21,225 bases of DNA from JBEKDJ01 sp050014415. Its GTDB lineage: Bacteria > Desulfobacterota > BSN033 > UBA1163. The number at the start of each line of letters is the position of its first letter. The stretch's first letter is position 1. Shown in pieces: positions 8,606 to 17,011 of the stretch. The notes under the pieces are model-generated. The model made no database searches and was not told the DNA's origin. It saw only the letters and a list, made by a program, of their open reading frames with translations. The stretch covers positions 1 to 21,225 of the forward strand of contig JBEKDJ010000052.1 in the NCBI GenBank assembly GCA_050014415.1, given 5' to 3'. A program made the translations under genes and the position numbers.

Positions 8606-8828
8606 TGGGTTTTCTCCTAATCTTCAGGTTCTTTTCTTGGCCGCAAAAAACCAGAGCTACAGCCCGACTTAAGTACAAATATTGTGGCACCCGCTATGAT
8701 TCACTTCATTTTGAGTTTTCTAACGCTGATGATGCGCTCTGGCAATCGACCGAGAGGCATCCAAAGCCTTCATAGCCTACTATTAACAGGCGATTTTTCA
8801 TTTTACCCTAGCGGCAATTACAGTTACC
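8606..8828 (-). other. Gap between carbamate kinase and LarA-like genes
   Basis: This 223-nt spacer is much longer than the gaps in the fdrA-allG-allH-like run. It starts next to a hairpin at the carbamate kinase stop and holds a possible 31-codon frame at 8801-8706 (MKNRLLIVGYEGFG... on the minus strand) with AGGG 4 nt before its ATG. I see no good sigma70 promoter and no copy of the AATNCGT-N3-ACGNATT operator. The LarA-like gene may be read through from upstream. Confidence 0.3.
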
Positions 8829-9797
8829 TCATCTGATGCGTCCGATCAGATGCGTTCCCGCACGCCCCTCGATAGCCTGGTGGAGGCTCTCCGGATTCGT
8901 GATCAAGGCCCGCTTGCCGCCGGCCTTTAAAAAATTGATGACAGCCTGGATCTTCGGGCCCATGCTCCCGGGCAGGAAGTGTCCCTCTTTGTGATAGGCC
9001 TCTATCTCTTCCAGGGTTACTGCTCCCAACGGGCGCTGGTCCGCTTTGCCGAAGTTGAAATAGACGTTCGGGACCGCGGTCAGGATGATCAGAACCGACG
9101 CATCGATTTCGGCCGCCAGCAGACTCGAGGTCAGGTCTTTGTCGATCACCGCCTCGACTCTCCGGTAGGGTCCGTCATCCGGTTCCTTTCGGATCGGAAT
9201 TCCGCCGCCTCCCGCCGCCACTACAATGTGTCCGACCCGTGCCGCCTCCCTAATCATGTCCCGCTGGATAACCCGGATCGGTTGCGGCGAAGGCACAAGG
9301 CGCCGCCAACCCCTGCCGGCGTCCTCGATAATCTCCCATCCCAAGGTATCTCGACGGTATTCCGCCTCTTTCTTAGCCAGGAATGGCCCAATCGGTTTGG
9401 TAGGCTTATCGAAAGCCGGATCGTTCTCATCCACGATCACTTGTGTGACCACCGTGACCACATACCGGGGGATGTTCTTGCTGCGTAGTTGGTTCAGGAG
9501 GCTCTGCTGGAGGATGTATCCAAGGCTCCCCTCCGTCATCGCTACCAGCACGTCGAGAGGGTTGAATGGCACCTCCTTTCGACACAGCTCGTTTTGAATG
9601 AGAAGGTTTCCCACTTGTGGACCGTTGCCGTGCGTGATAACTATGTTGTAGTTGCGTTCCACCAGCGTCATCAGCAACCCGACGATGTAATCGGAGTTCT
9701 TCTCGTGCTCCTCGATGGTCCCTTTCTCACCTTTCTGGATGAAGGCGTGTCCACCCATGGCCACCAGAACTAGAGGATTGTCATTTTCGGCTCCCAT
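8829..9797 (-). CDS. arcC: Carbamate kinase
   Basis: A 322-residue carbamate kinase of the amino acid kinase fold. It converts carbamoyl phosphate and ADP into carbamate and ATP; carbamate then breaks down to ammonia and CO2. Family landmarks are GGHAF (15-19), THGNGPQVG (55-63), AAGGGGIP (194-201), VIDKDLTSSLLA (217-228) and TAVPNVY (240-246). The length is close to the usual 310-320. The ATG at 9797 has AAGGAG 8 nt upstream. It comes 89 nt after the allH-like gene, so it fits as the energy-yielding last step after phosphorolytic carbamoyl transfer. Its counterpart in the E. coli allantoin cluster is allK, so either symbol could apply. Confidence 0.93.
   Translation of the reverse strand: MGAENDNPLVLVAMGGHAFIQKGEKGTIEEHEKNSDYIVGLLMTLVERNYNIVITHGNGPQVGNLLIQNELCRKEVPFNPLDVLVAMTEGSLGYILQQSLLNQLRSKNIPRYVVTVVTQVIVDENDPAFDKPTKPIGPFLAKKEAEYRRDTLGWEIIEDAGRGWRRLVPSPQPIRVIQRDMIREAARVGHIVVAAGGGGIPIRKEPDDGPYRRVEAVIDKDLTSSLLAAEIDASVLIILTAVPNVYFNFGKADQRPLGAVTLEEIEAYHKEGHFLPGSMGPKIQAVINFLKAGGKRALITNPESLHQAIEGRAGTHLIGRIR
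8830..8852 (-). other. Hairpin at the carbamate kinase stop codon
   Basis: CATCTGAT (8830-8837) and ATCAGATG (8845-8852) form a perfect 8-bp stem with a 7-nt loop, overlapping the stop codon. No T-run follows. It could reduce readthrough into the LarA-like gene or protect the upstream message; both are inference. Confidence 0.35.
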
Positions 9798-9886
9798 AAC
9801 TCGATCTCCTTCTTAGATTAGGGTGCTCCCGAATCCTCCCGACAACCCCTCCACTCACATGATAGAAAGTAATGTAAAAATCCTAT

Positions 9887-10732
9887 TCAATTGAACCCAA
9901 ACGCTCTTACAGTTTCTGCAAACCCGTACATCAAGTCATTGCCGGAACTGCTGCCGAAATCGCGCAACTTGTCTGCCGCCGCGCTCCAATTGCCCTCGGC
10001 TGAAAGTACCTGCTTGCCGAAATTTACGGCTACTTCGGCGAAGTGGCCCATGGCCGCGTAACGCAAATAGCTCTCCCCTACAGCGGTTGTCCTTCCCGCA
10101 TGTTGCCTCACTTTGCTGGAAAGAAGCCGCAGGGCCGAAGGAACATGGTCTCCGTGTCTTCGGAGCAAATGAAGCGCAAGCATCATGCCCACCAGGATAT
10201 CGTCTCCAGAAGGTGTAAGCCCGGGCCCCAATCCTACAAGCGCACCAACAGCCTCATCCGTTTTGTCGAGATTCCTTTTAAGAAGAGCCGAGATAAGGGC
10301 CGCGCTCCTTCTGCTCAATTCTTCCTTTGCAATTGAACACGGTTCGGCGGGTTCGATAACCACCTGCATTCGGGCCAAAATCTCCCTGGATTCTCCGAAC
10401 CGTCTCACATTCAATTTCGGTTCCCATACCTGCGCATTGGCCCAGTGCAGAGTGAAATCGTGATCCGGATCGTCAACGGATATTCTGCTGAGCCAGAGAA
10501 GTTTCCCTTCCTCCCAGGGGCAGGAGGAAAAAGCCTGCCAATGATCGGGCTCTAAAAGAATCCCGCCCGGGAGATGGCCTGCCTTACTGTGGGCGATGGT
10601 CAGCAACAGGCCGTTTCTCATAACCACATTGCGGGCATGCGTAAAAACGGAGTGCACGCTCGTGCGAACAGGCTTTTGCGGCAGGTAAAGAAGCGCTGCC
10701 TTGCCGATCGAAAATGAAGAGAAAGAAGGCAT
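9887..10732 (-). CDS. DUF2877 protein, AllH-like carbamoyltransferase subunit
   Basis: A 281-residue member of the DUF2877 family (E. coli YlbF, now linked to oxamate carbamoyltransferase as AllH). The hallmark LGPGLTPSGDD lies at residues 168-178, followed by a hydrophobic helix. Its ATG directly follows the stop codon of the preceding DUF1116 gene (TAA then ATG, no gap), so translation is probably coupled and the proteins probably work in a complex. In E. coli the three-subunit enzyme cleaves oxalurate with phosphate to oxamate and carbamoyl phosphate; here the carbamoyl donor is not known. It is the only DUF2877 gene in the window although there are two FdrA/DUF1116 sets, so it may serve both. 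Confidence 0.82.
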   Translation of the reverse strand: MPSFSSFSIGKAALLYLPQKPVRTSVHSVFTHARNVVMRNGLLLTIAHSKAGHLPGGILLEPDHWQAFSSCPWEEGKLLWLSRISVDDPDHDFTLHWANAQVWEPKLNVRRFGESREILARMQVVIEPAEPCSIAKEELSRRSAALISALLKRNLDKTDEAVGALVGLGPGLTPSGDDILVGMMLALHLLRRHGDHVPSALRLLSSKVRQHAGRTTAVGESYLRYAAMGHFAEVAVNFGKQVLSAEGNWSAAADKLRDFGSSSGNDLMYGFAETVRAFGFN

Positions 10733-12151
10733 TTAACGGTTATACTTCTTCTCAAAGGCTTTGATTGCTTTAAGGAAGCATTCCATGGGCGGTCTTGACA
10801 TGCCGAATCCTATAACCCCGCTGTATTTCCCAGGCTCCCTGTGGGCAATGGGTGTATCCACGATGGGTAGAATGCCGGTCTCCACAACGCGCCTGATATC
10901 AATCCCGCAGGGAATCCCCCGGAAATCAAGCGTTGGAATGGGATAGCCCGGATTTTCGGCCAAGCTGATCTCATACATCTCTTTCGTATACCGCTCCGCG
11001 GCCCCGGGTTCGTCACGCACGGTTACGTGCGTGGGCGCGGCGGCAATCGCACATCCGCCAAAACCGAACGTCTCGATGATCGCCGAATCCCCCAGATCGG
11101 GGCATGCATCCTTATCAGAGAAACCAGGATGATAGGTACCCTTCACCAACTGCGCCGGCCCCGTGAACCATTGGTTCCCTAAACCGCTGACGCGAATGCC
11201 CACTTCCACACCATTGCGGGCGATAGCGGTAACCACGGTGCTTGCTTCGATTCCACTTGCCGCATTCATCACGGACTTGCAGCCCGCCATGGTAATAGGC
11301 ACAATGGCTAGATCGAACTCCGCCAAATAATCCAGCACTTGCGCCGCAGCGTCCCGGTCCGCCGCCCGTACCAGGTACGGTGCGATGATCCGCGTGAACA
11401 CGGACGTGCCTGCGCTCACGCGATTATGGTGCTCATCCCCCATCATCAGTGCCTTCGCCCACAGGGGCTTCAGCTTCACGCCCCCGCAGGAGCGAATGGC
11501 AGCGCCCAAGGCAGGCATGCCCGTATCGCGCAGCCAGATCATTCTTTGGATTGTGTCCGCATCATATGCGCCGCTTGCCTGTGCCAGATCCCGCCACGCG
11601 CAATATGCGGTATTACCAAAGGAGCAGTTGCGCACAACAAAGACCGGCATGCTGGGCGAAATCACGCCCGCCATGGCGCCTACGGTATCGTGTTCGTGGC
11701 ATGGGGAAAAAGTAACGGCGCCTCCGCCGGCCATTTCCATGGCATCAGCAGGAGTTTTGGCCCGGCCTTCATACATGAGCGCCGCGGCAATGCCTCCCCG
11801 CATGGGACCTGACATTTTCTGCCAAGCAATGGGCGGGCCGGAGTAGAGGATCATATCACGGCTCATGTCCGGTACTACCTCAATCGCCGGCACCACGTCT
11901 TCGCAAACAGGGTTTCCGGCCAGGATCCTTTCCACCGCAAGGCCATTGGCCTTGCGGATGTGCGCAGCGATTTCCCCGAAGTTCAATTCGTCGAGCAAGT
12001 TCGCCAACCGGGTGTCCCCGCCGGCGGGTGGCCGCCAATCCACGTGTACGCAATCTACGCCCTGCCAGATTAGGTCTTGATAGAAGGATCTCAACCCGAT
12101 GTTCACGGCCTTGACAGGCGCAGTGAGAAATTGGGTTTTATCTTGTCCCAT
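10733..12151 (-). CDS. DUF1116 protein, AllG-like carbamoyltransferase subunit (copy 1)
   Basis: A 472-residue DUF1116 (YlbE/AllG) protein. The N-terminal module of about 60 residues contains VDWRPP (37-42). The core follows, with YSGPPIAWQKM, GGGAVTFSPCHEHD, TVVTAIARNGVEVGIRVSG and, near the end, LDFRGIPCGIDIRRVVETGI. It starts 3 nt after the FdrA stop and is fused head to tail with the DUF2877 gene, so the three genes form one tightly coupled unit. In E. coli the AllF, AllG and AllH proteins form the oxamate carbamoyltransferase, and I assign the role on that family relationship. GC content is visibly high compared with the second copy. Confidence 0.85.
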   Translation of the reverse strand: MGQDKTQFLTAPVKAVNIGLRSFYQDLIWQGVDCVHVDWRPPAGGDTRLANLLDELNFGEIAAHIRKANGLAVERILAGNPVCEDVVPAIEVVPDMSRDMILYSGPPIAWQKMSGPMRGGIAAALMYEGRAKTPADAMEMAGGGAVTFSPCHEHDTVGAMAGVISPSMPVFVVRNCSFGNTAYCAWRDLAQASGAYDADTIQRMIWLRDTGMPALGAAIRSCGGVKLKPLWAKALMMGDEHHNRVSAGTSVFTRIIAPYLVRAADRDAAAQVLDYLAEFDLAIVPITMAGCKSVMNAASGIEASTVVTAIARNGVEVGIRVSGLGNQWFTGPAQLVKGTYHPGFSDKDACPDLGDSAIIETFGFGGCAIAAAPTHVTVRDEPGAAERYTKEMYEISLAENPGYPIPTLDFRGIPCGIDIRRVVETGILPIVDTPIAHREPGKYSGVIGFGMSRPPMECFLKAIKAFEKKYNR

Positions 12152-12154
12152 TGC

Positions 12155-13693
12155 CTATTTCCTTCCACCATCTCCGACAATGCGGGCCGCCATACGCGCA
12201 GCACCTGCATTGCTCGCGGCGAGGATCGCCCCGGCCGTTCGCAATTTTTCTTCCTGATCATTCAGGCCCTGCCGGTCTGCCTTTGTGCCGCAAACGTATG
12301 CCACAACAGCCAAATGCCTGCCTTCCTTTTTGGATCGAGTCCGTGCCTCTGTTATCGCTGACGCCAATTCGCCTGCCATGTTCGGATGCACGCCATACCC
12401 CAGCACCACGTCCAGCACAACTACACCGGTTTCAGGGTCCATTGCCTCGCTGAGCAGCCGCTCGCAGCGGCCAGCCGGGTCAATCATGGGATGAGGCCGG
12501 CTGGCAGTGAAAAAATCATCGCCAAGGTCAATCGCCGAATGTCCGTAGCTTTTAGAAGGATCAACCAGTTTAAGGTCCGCTCGCAAGGGCACGTTGGACC
12601 AAACATCTCCCGGCATGTTCTGCCAAACCAGCATGGCTTCCTCGCACAGGGAGCCGCCGCAATACAAACCCCTTATGAAACGCTGGCCCGGAGCCAGCAA
12701 GGCCTTTTCTTTTTCAATACTTTCATCCTCTCCGCTGTCCAAGGGGATTTTTTTTCCTGCAAAGGCTGCCGCGGCCATTGCCGCTTCCTCAAGAGTGTTG
12801 ACCGAATTCTTTCCCCTTGGAAGATCAGGGGTCAAAAAGCTGACTACAGTCTGCTTTGAACCTGCAGAAATCCGGGCCAGCACTGCTTCCGCCACTTGAG
12901 GTTCCGGAAGCTTGGAAAGTATGATCAATTGATCGGTTTTCGGGTCGGCTTCCAGCATGTCGATCGCCCTTAACGTGGTTATGGCGCCCACTGCGGCGGA
13001 AAGGTCTCTTCCGCCTGTTCCAATGGCATGGGAAATTCCGAGCCCCGCACGGTCCAGCAGCACACAAATCTCCTGGATCCCCGTACCCGATGCACCCACG
13101 ATTCCTATGGAGCCGCTTTGGACCGCATTCGCAAATCCCAGACACGTGCCGTTCACAATGGCAGTTCCGCAATCCGGGCCCATTACAAGCAAGCCGCGTT
13201 TTTCAGCTAACCGCTTAAGTTTTACCTCCTCCTCAACATCCACGTTATCGCTGAAGATGAAGACATTCATTCCAAGTTCGAGAGCGCGGCGGGCTTCGCG
13301 CGCTGCAAAAGGGCCCGGTACGGAAATTACGGCAATGCTCGCTTTCGGCAGGGCCCGTGCCCCGCTTTCAATCGTATAATAAATGGCTTCTCCTTTTGAC
13401 TTTGATTCGATACGGTTGGACAGGATCATCTCGATTTGGTCCAGTGCGGATTCAAATATTCCCTCATTGGCTGCCTTCACCGCGATTATCAGATCATTGG
13501 GTCCGGCGGTCTCGGCTTCTGGGCCCCAAAGCCCGATGGTTTTCAAGAGCTTTTTATTGTTTTCCGTACCCATAATGGCCAGGGCCTGTTCCACGCCCGC
13601 CGCTTTTTTAAGGTGGGCAGACACATACATCAACACCATGGAATCGCGGTATTCGTTTTCAATGATCCGGAAGCGTACAAACGATTTATGCAC
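12155..13693 (-). CDS. fdrA: FdrA/AllF-like acyl-CoA-synthetase-type protein (copy 1)
   Basis: A 512-residue protein of the FdrA family, built like the alpha subunit of succinyl-CoA synthetase with a CoA-binding Rossmann-type region and a ligase-type region. In E. coli FdrA/AllF is a subunit of oxamate carbamoyltransferase. Conserved motifs are VPGPFAAREA (125-134), the family signature GPDCGTA (172-178) and GIVGASGTG (197-205). A later segment includes LDVVLGYGVHPNMAGELA. The start is GTG at 13693 with a strong GGGAGG 8 nt upstream. A TATAAT -10 element lies about 45 nt further upstream. It heads the run fdrA-allG-allH. It is collinear with the second FdrA at 15410-16975, whose signature motif falls at the same residue numbers. 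Confidence 0.88.
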   Translation of the reverse strand: MHKSFVRFRIIENEYRDSMVLMYVSAHLKKAAGVEQALAIMGTENNKKLLKTIGLWGPEAETAGPNDLIIAVKAANEGIFESALDQIEMILSNRIESKSKGEAIYYTIESGARALPKASIAVISVPGPFAAREARRALELGMNVFIFSDNVDVEEEVKLKRLAEKRGLLVMGPDCGTAIVNGTCLGFANAVQSGSIGIVGASGTGIQEICVLLDRAGLGISHAIGTGGRDLSAAVGAITTLRAIDMLEADPKTDQLIILSKLPEPQVAEAVLARISAGSKQTVVSFLTPDLPRGKNSVNTLEEAAMAAAAFAGKKIPLDSGEDESIEKEKALLAPGQRFIRGLYCGGSLCEEAMLVWQNMPGDVWSNVPLRADLKLVDPSKSYGHSAIDLGDDFFTASRPHPMIDPAGRCERLLSEAMDPETGVVVLDVVLGYGVHPNMAGELASAITEARTRSKKEGRHLAVVAYVCGTKADRQGLNDQEEKLRTAGAILAASNAGAARMAARIVGDGGRK

Positions 13694-13741
13694 AAGTATT
13701 TCCTCCCTAAGGTTTACTCATTAACTTTCGAGGTGACCTAT

Positions 13742-13770
13742 ATTATAGCTTTTCGCTTAACTGATTTCAT
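13742..13770 (-). promoter_or_regulatory. Candidate promoter of the first fdrA operon
   Basis: In the 249-nt gap before the GTG start, the minus strand has TATAAT (13747-13742) preceded, after 17 nt, by ATGAAA (13770-13765), a weak -35. The predicted leader is about 40 nt. The AATNCGT-N3-ACGNATT operator is absent here, so this unit may be controlled differently or read from the upstream operon. I see nothing else clear in 13771-13942. Confidence 0.4.
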
Positions 13771-13942
13771 AGCATCTATGGGTTTCTATATCGGCTGATA
13801 AACCTCGTGTTCTAAAAATAGCTAAAACGATATTGGGGAATACTGAAGCTACTCTCAGAGTACTACATCTCTACAAAAAGCTAGTTGCCATACGCTCTAC
13901 CAAAGCAATAAATATTCCTTCCCTTCCATCCCTTTTAACACT

Positions 13943-15172
13943 TCACATTGCCATTAGCGCTTTTTCAAAGCATTCGAGGGGTGCATTTACTATACCTACT
14001 CCTATATATCCGACGTTTTCCTTTTTATGGTTTATTGCTGTGCAAATCAATGGAGTGATATTTGTTTCTACAACTCTTCTGACGTCAATACCTGTCGGTA
14101 TCCCCCGAAAGTCGAGATAAGGAATCTGATATGCTGGATTTTCGCCTACAGTAATCTCGTACATCTTTAGTGTAGTCTCGATCGCATCCTTCGGCTTTCC
14201 TGGTACCTGCAAAAGCATCGCAGGGCTCGATGCCATGCACATTCCTCCAAATCCTGCTGTTTCCTTAATCCTACTTCCACCCAGATCGACCAAAGCATCT
14301 TCCTTCTTAAAACCAGGGAAATACAATCCCTCTACTGGTGGAGAAGGAGCTGTAAACCAATTTCCCTTGAGCCCGCTAACCATTATTCCAAATTGAACGC
14401 CATTGTTAGACATTTTTGAAACAACCGTACTATTCTCAATACCATGGGCGGGGTCAAGCATTGATTTGCAGACAGCCAAGTGAGGAGTTGCCCAAAACAT
14501 CGCAATATTGTCGTTCATAAAATTAAGAATTTCAAGGAATGTGTCTTTCGGTAAATCAGCTTGAACATAACCTCTAATAATTTCTGTAAGAAAAAGAGCA
14601 GTAGCGGCTTGGTTCCGATTATGTTGTTCATCTCCCATAAGTATTGACTTCCCTACTAATACCCTGGCATCGATACCTCCTATAATCTGAAGGGCTTTGC
14701 TTGTAGCAGGGGCCCATATATCTGCTATCCATTTTTGGATGTCCACTGCCTCCTTTGTAAACATTCCGCAGTAGATCTGGGGCTTTCTGCCTGTATTAAT
14801 AGGTCCAGAATAAGCCTTATTACCAAATGTAGTATTTTCTACTTCACAAACCGCCATCGATGCCGATATGGTACCAGCCATGGGACCAATAGAAGAATGG
14901 TTTTGGTTGATGTCCAACTCAACTTCTCCTTTTTTTATCAGCTCTTCCGCCTCCTGCATATTGCTACAAAAACCTTCGAAAGCCATTGCTCCGGTTATTG
15001 AGGCTTTCATGGGGATGCACATCCTTTCCCATTCAATTGGGGGGCCAGTATGAAAAATACGGTTCTTTTTCATACCAGGTATAACTTCCCCTGCTATTTT
15101 CACATCTTTCCACACAGGGTGCGCGTCCAGAATCTTTTTAAGAGCTTCCTGATTTGCCTTTTCTGTATCCAT
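13943..15172 (-). CDS. DUF1116 protein, AllG-like core lacking its N-terminal module (copy 2)
   Basis: A 409-residue protein matching copy 1 from about residue 64 onward: KANQEALKKILDAHPVWKDV here against KANGLAVERILAGNPVCEDV there, then HTGPPIEWERM against YSGPPIAWQKM. The end has LDFRGIPTGIDVRRVVETNI, as in copy 1. The missing first 60 residues are encoded by the separate cistron at 15189-15371. The ATG at 15172 has its own GAGGGG 8 nt upstream, so this looks like an established split, not a decayed gene. Codon and base use is AT-rich, unlike copy 1 but like the neighbouring FdrA copy 2. By family it is a carbamoyltransferase subunit acting with that FdrA. Confidence 0.82.
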   Translation of the reverse strand: MDTEKANQEALKKILDAHPVWKDVKIAGEVIPGMKKNRIFHTGPPIEWERMCIPMKASITGAMAFEGFCSNMQEAEELIKKGEVELDINQNHSSIGPMAGTISASMAVCEVENTTFGNKAYSGPINTGRKPQIYCGMFTKEAVDIQKWIADIWAPATSKALQIIGGIDARVLVGKSILMGDEQHNRNQAATALFLTEIIRGYVQADLPKDTFLEILNFMNDNIAMFWATPHLAVCKSMLDPAHGIENSTVVSKMSNNGVQFGIMVSGLKGNWFTAPSPPVEGLYFPGFKKEDALVDLGGSRIKETAGFGGMCMASSPAMLLQVPGKPKDAIETTLKMYEITVGENPAYQIPYLDFRGIPTGIDVRRVVETNITPLICTAINHKKENVGYIGVGIVNAPLECFEKALMAM

Positions 15173-15188
15173 TTCTATAACCCCTCAA

Positions 15189-15371
15189 TTATTTTATTAG
15201 CTTTCGAAGCTTTTCTAATATCTCCGGCTTTCCTTCCGCCGGAGGTCTCCAATCTACTTGAATCATGTCTACATTATAATTAGAGAGATGCTGAACTAAG
15301 TTCTCTATGCCAATGTTTATGATCGATAGCCGATTTTTGAATAACTTAAGTACCAAATCGTGCTTAGCCAT
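15189..15371 (-). CDS. Separate N-terminal module of the AllG-like protein (copy 2)
   Basis: A 60-residue protein that matches the first part of the DUF1116 copy 1: NIGIENLVQHLSNYNVDMIQ and then VDWRPPAEG, against NIGLRSFYQDLIWQGVDCVH and VDWRPPAGG. It ends with TAA, and 16 nt later the core cistron begins with its own ribosome site. Together the two parts come to 469 residues, against 472 for the one-piece copy. The ATG at 15371 has AGAGGT a few nt upstream. I recall small proteins of this kind annotated as FdrA domain proteins. It is expected to bind the core protein in trans. Confidence 0.75.
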   Translation of the reverse strand: MAKHDLVLKLFKNRLSIINIGIENLVQHLSNYNVDMIQVDWRPPAEGKPEILEKLRKLIK

Positions 15372-15409
15372 TTTTTACCTCTTTGCTCGATAACTAATGA
15401 GACAATTTT

Positions 15410-16975
15410 TTATTGTGAAGCAATCAATCCTGCTAATAGAGCCGCTCTCGTGCTGCTATCGGTGACTATAGCACCAGAATTTTCCAATTTTCTCTTTTGG
15501 TTAGTGCGGTTTTGAGGATCCCCTTCAGTTCCACATAAGAATATTATAAATGATAAATAGCCACCTTGTTGTTCAACGATTCTCTTGGAATCTAGTATGA
15601 TTTTTGCTAATGCTGCTCCTGGATCCAAATGAGCGCCATACCCCAAAACGACATCGAGCAAGAATACCCTAATCTGCTTATCTTCAATCTCTTTAGTTAT
15701 CCTTTCAACTCGCAGCATTGGATCAAGCATCGGATGCACTTTTGCTCTAGTAAAAAAATCATCTCCTAAATCTACTATGCAATGTTCTTTGCTTTTAGTT
15801 GGACTATCCAAGCAAGAAGCTTGTCCATAACACGGATAAGCATAAAATCTGTCAAAAAAACTGGCAAATATTACATTAGCTTCATCTGCGAAGGTCCCTC
15901 CTGTGAATAGAGCCCTTATGTATTTCTGCCTTGGAGAAAACCTATTGGTTTCTGATATAATTACTTCCCTCATTTCTTCTGATATTATCTCTTTGGTTAT
16001 TGGTCTTGGTAGAGTATCCCCACGAACTAAGGCTACACCAGTTGCTGCAATGTGTTCCAAATTTAGCGCCTTATGCAGGTTTTCCATATTGTTTTCTATT
16101 AACGATTCAAGACCCGGGAAATATACGACAATATGTTTCTTTGATGCTCTAGCCTTCTTGACAATCCGTGTTGCAATTTTTTCATCACAATGTTTTGACA
16201 TCAATATAATTACATCGGTTTCCTCATCATCTAAAAGAGATTCCATTGCCATAACGAACGTTTTTCCATGCACTTCCTTGTATAAATCCCGGCCTCCCGT
16301 ACCTATAGCTTGTGAAACGCCTTCACCCATTTTGCTAATAAGACAACAAACTTCCTGCATTCCAGATCCAGAAGCACCTACAATCCCTATTCTTCCTCGT
16401 CTTACAGCATTTGAGAACCCTAAAGGAATCCCTGATATAATTGCGGTACCACAATCGGGCCCCATCATCAATAACCCCTTTTGCTCTGCAAGGGCCTTGA
16501 GCTCAAACTCGTCTTGCAAAGGAACATTATCGCTGAATAAAAATACATGCAAACCACTGTTAAGGGCTTTAGTAGCCTCCAAAGCGGCATAAGGGCCTGG
16601 AACAGAAACTACAGCTAGATTCGCTTCCGGCATTCGTCTTAAGGCTGAACCAATAGATCTTGGTAAAATTTGCTCCTCACCAGAATATGCTTCTATTATC
16701 CCTTTACGGTTGAAATATTCGGTAATTCTCTCTCTTGCTGAAGATAGAGGCCCTGCAGATTCTGCTTTTAACACGATACAGAGATCATTGGGCCCAGCCT
16801 GCTCAACTTCTTGCGTTAACAACCCTGCCTCTCCGAGCTGAGCTTTATTTTGTGGTGTTCCCATCGCAAGACTGCAAGCAATAATTCCCGGTATGGTATT
16901 TAAAGTAGCCTGCAACCGCATCAATTTCATAGAATCCTGATATGTATTTTTTTTTACATCGGCGTAGATTTTCAT
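15410..16975 (-). CDS. fdrA: FdrA/AllF-like protein (copy 2)
   Basis: A 521-residue FdrA-family protein, paralogous to the 512-residue copy at 12155-13693. Motifs sit at the same positions: VPGPYAALEA (125-134), GPDCGTA (172-178) and GIVGASGSG (197-205); a later segment is LDVVLGYGAHLDPGAALAKI. The gene is AT-rich: one 60-nt stretch I counted was 37% GC, against 62% for a stretch in copy 1. This points to a different origin, not a recent local duplication. It lies 36 nt after the GntR gene and 38 nt before the split DUF1116 genes, so all probably share the regulated promoter at 17793-17845. The family role is carbamoyl transfer with AllG-like partners; the acceptor may differ from copy 1. Confidence 0.86.
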   Translation of the reverse strand: MKIYADVKKNTYQDSMKLMRLQATLNTIPGIIACSLAMGTPQNKAQLGEAGLLTQEVEQAGPNDLCIVLKAESAGPLSSARERITEYFNRKGIIEAYSGEEQILPRSIGSALRRMPEANLAVVSVPGPYAALEATKALNSGLHVFLFSDNVPLQDEFELKALAEQKGLLMMGPDCGTAIISGIPLGFSNAVRRGRIGIVGASGSGMQEVCCLISKMGEGVSQAIGTGGRDLYKEVHGKTFVMAMESLLDDEETDVIILMSKHCDEKIATRIVKKARASKKHIVVYFPGLESLIENNMENLHKALNLEHIAATGVALVRGDTLPRPITKEIISEEMREVIISETNRFSPRQKYIRALFTGGTFADEANVIFASFFDRFYAYPCYGQASCLDSPTKSKEHCIVDLGDDFFTRAKVHPMLDPMLRVERITKEIEDKQIRVFLLDVVLGYGAHLDPGAALAKIILDSKRIVEQQGGYLSFIIFLCGTEGDPQNRTNQKRKLENSGAIVTDSSTRAALLAGLIASQ

Positions 16976-17011
16976 TTTTCGCCTTTTCTCCGCATCTATA
17001 TTATGGATTTA

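Noticed and set aside
7718..8620. Long open frames on the plus strand over the LarA-like gene
   Set aside because: They lack ribosome sites and family resemblance, and they lie wholly opposite a gene with clear motifs and a good ribosome site.
8641..8775. Plus-strand segment KYKYCGTRYDSL...SNADDAL, vaguely like an FmdB zinc ribbon
   Set aside because: Only one Cys of the expected pairs is present, there is no start site, and it opposes the operon direction. The resemblance is too weak.
11339..11846. Plus-strand frames of about 150 codons opposite the DUF1116 copy 1
   Set aside because: High-GC antisense openness. The compositions are Ala/Arg/His-rich with no recognisable domain, and the opposite strand is well supported.
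13850..13875. TACTCT-C-AGAGTA dyad as a terminator of the second fdrA operon
   Set aside because: A one-base centre cannot form a stable loop of that stem and there is no T-run, so I do not call a terminator.
15903..16592. A 229-codon plus-strand frame opposite FdrA copy 2
   Set aside because: It is the longest antisense frame, but it is Ser/Ile-rich with no domain or ribosome site, and the minus-strand FdrA motifs are conserved throughout.
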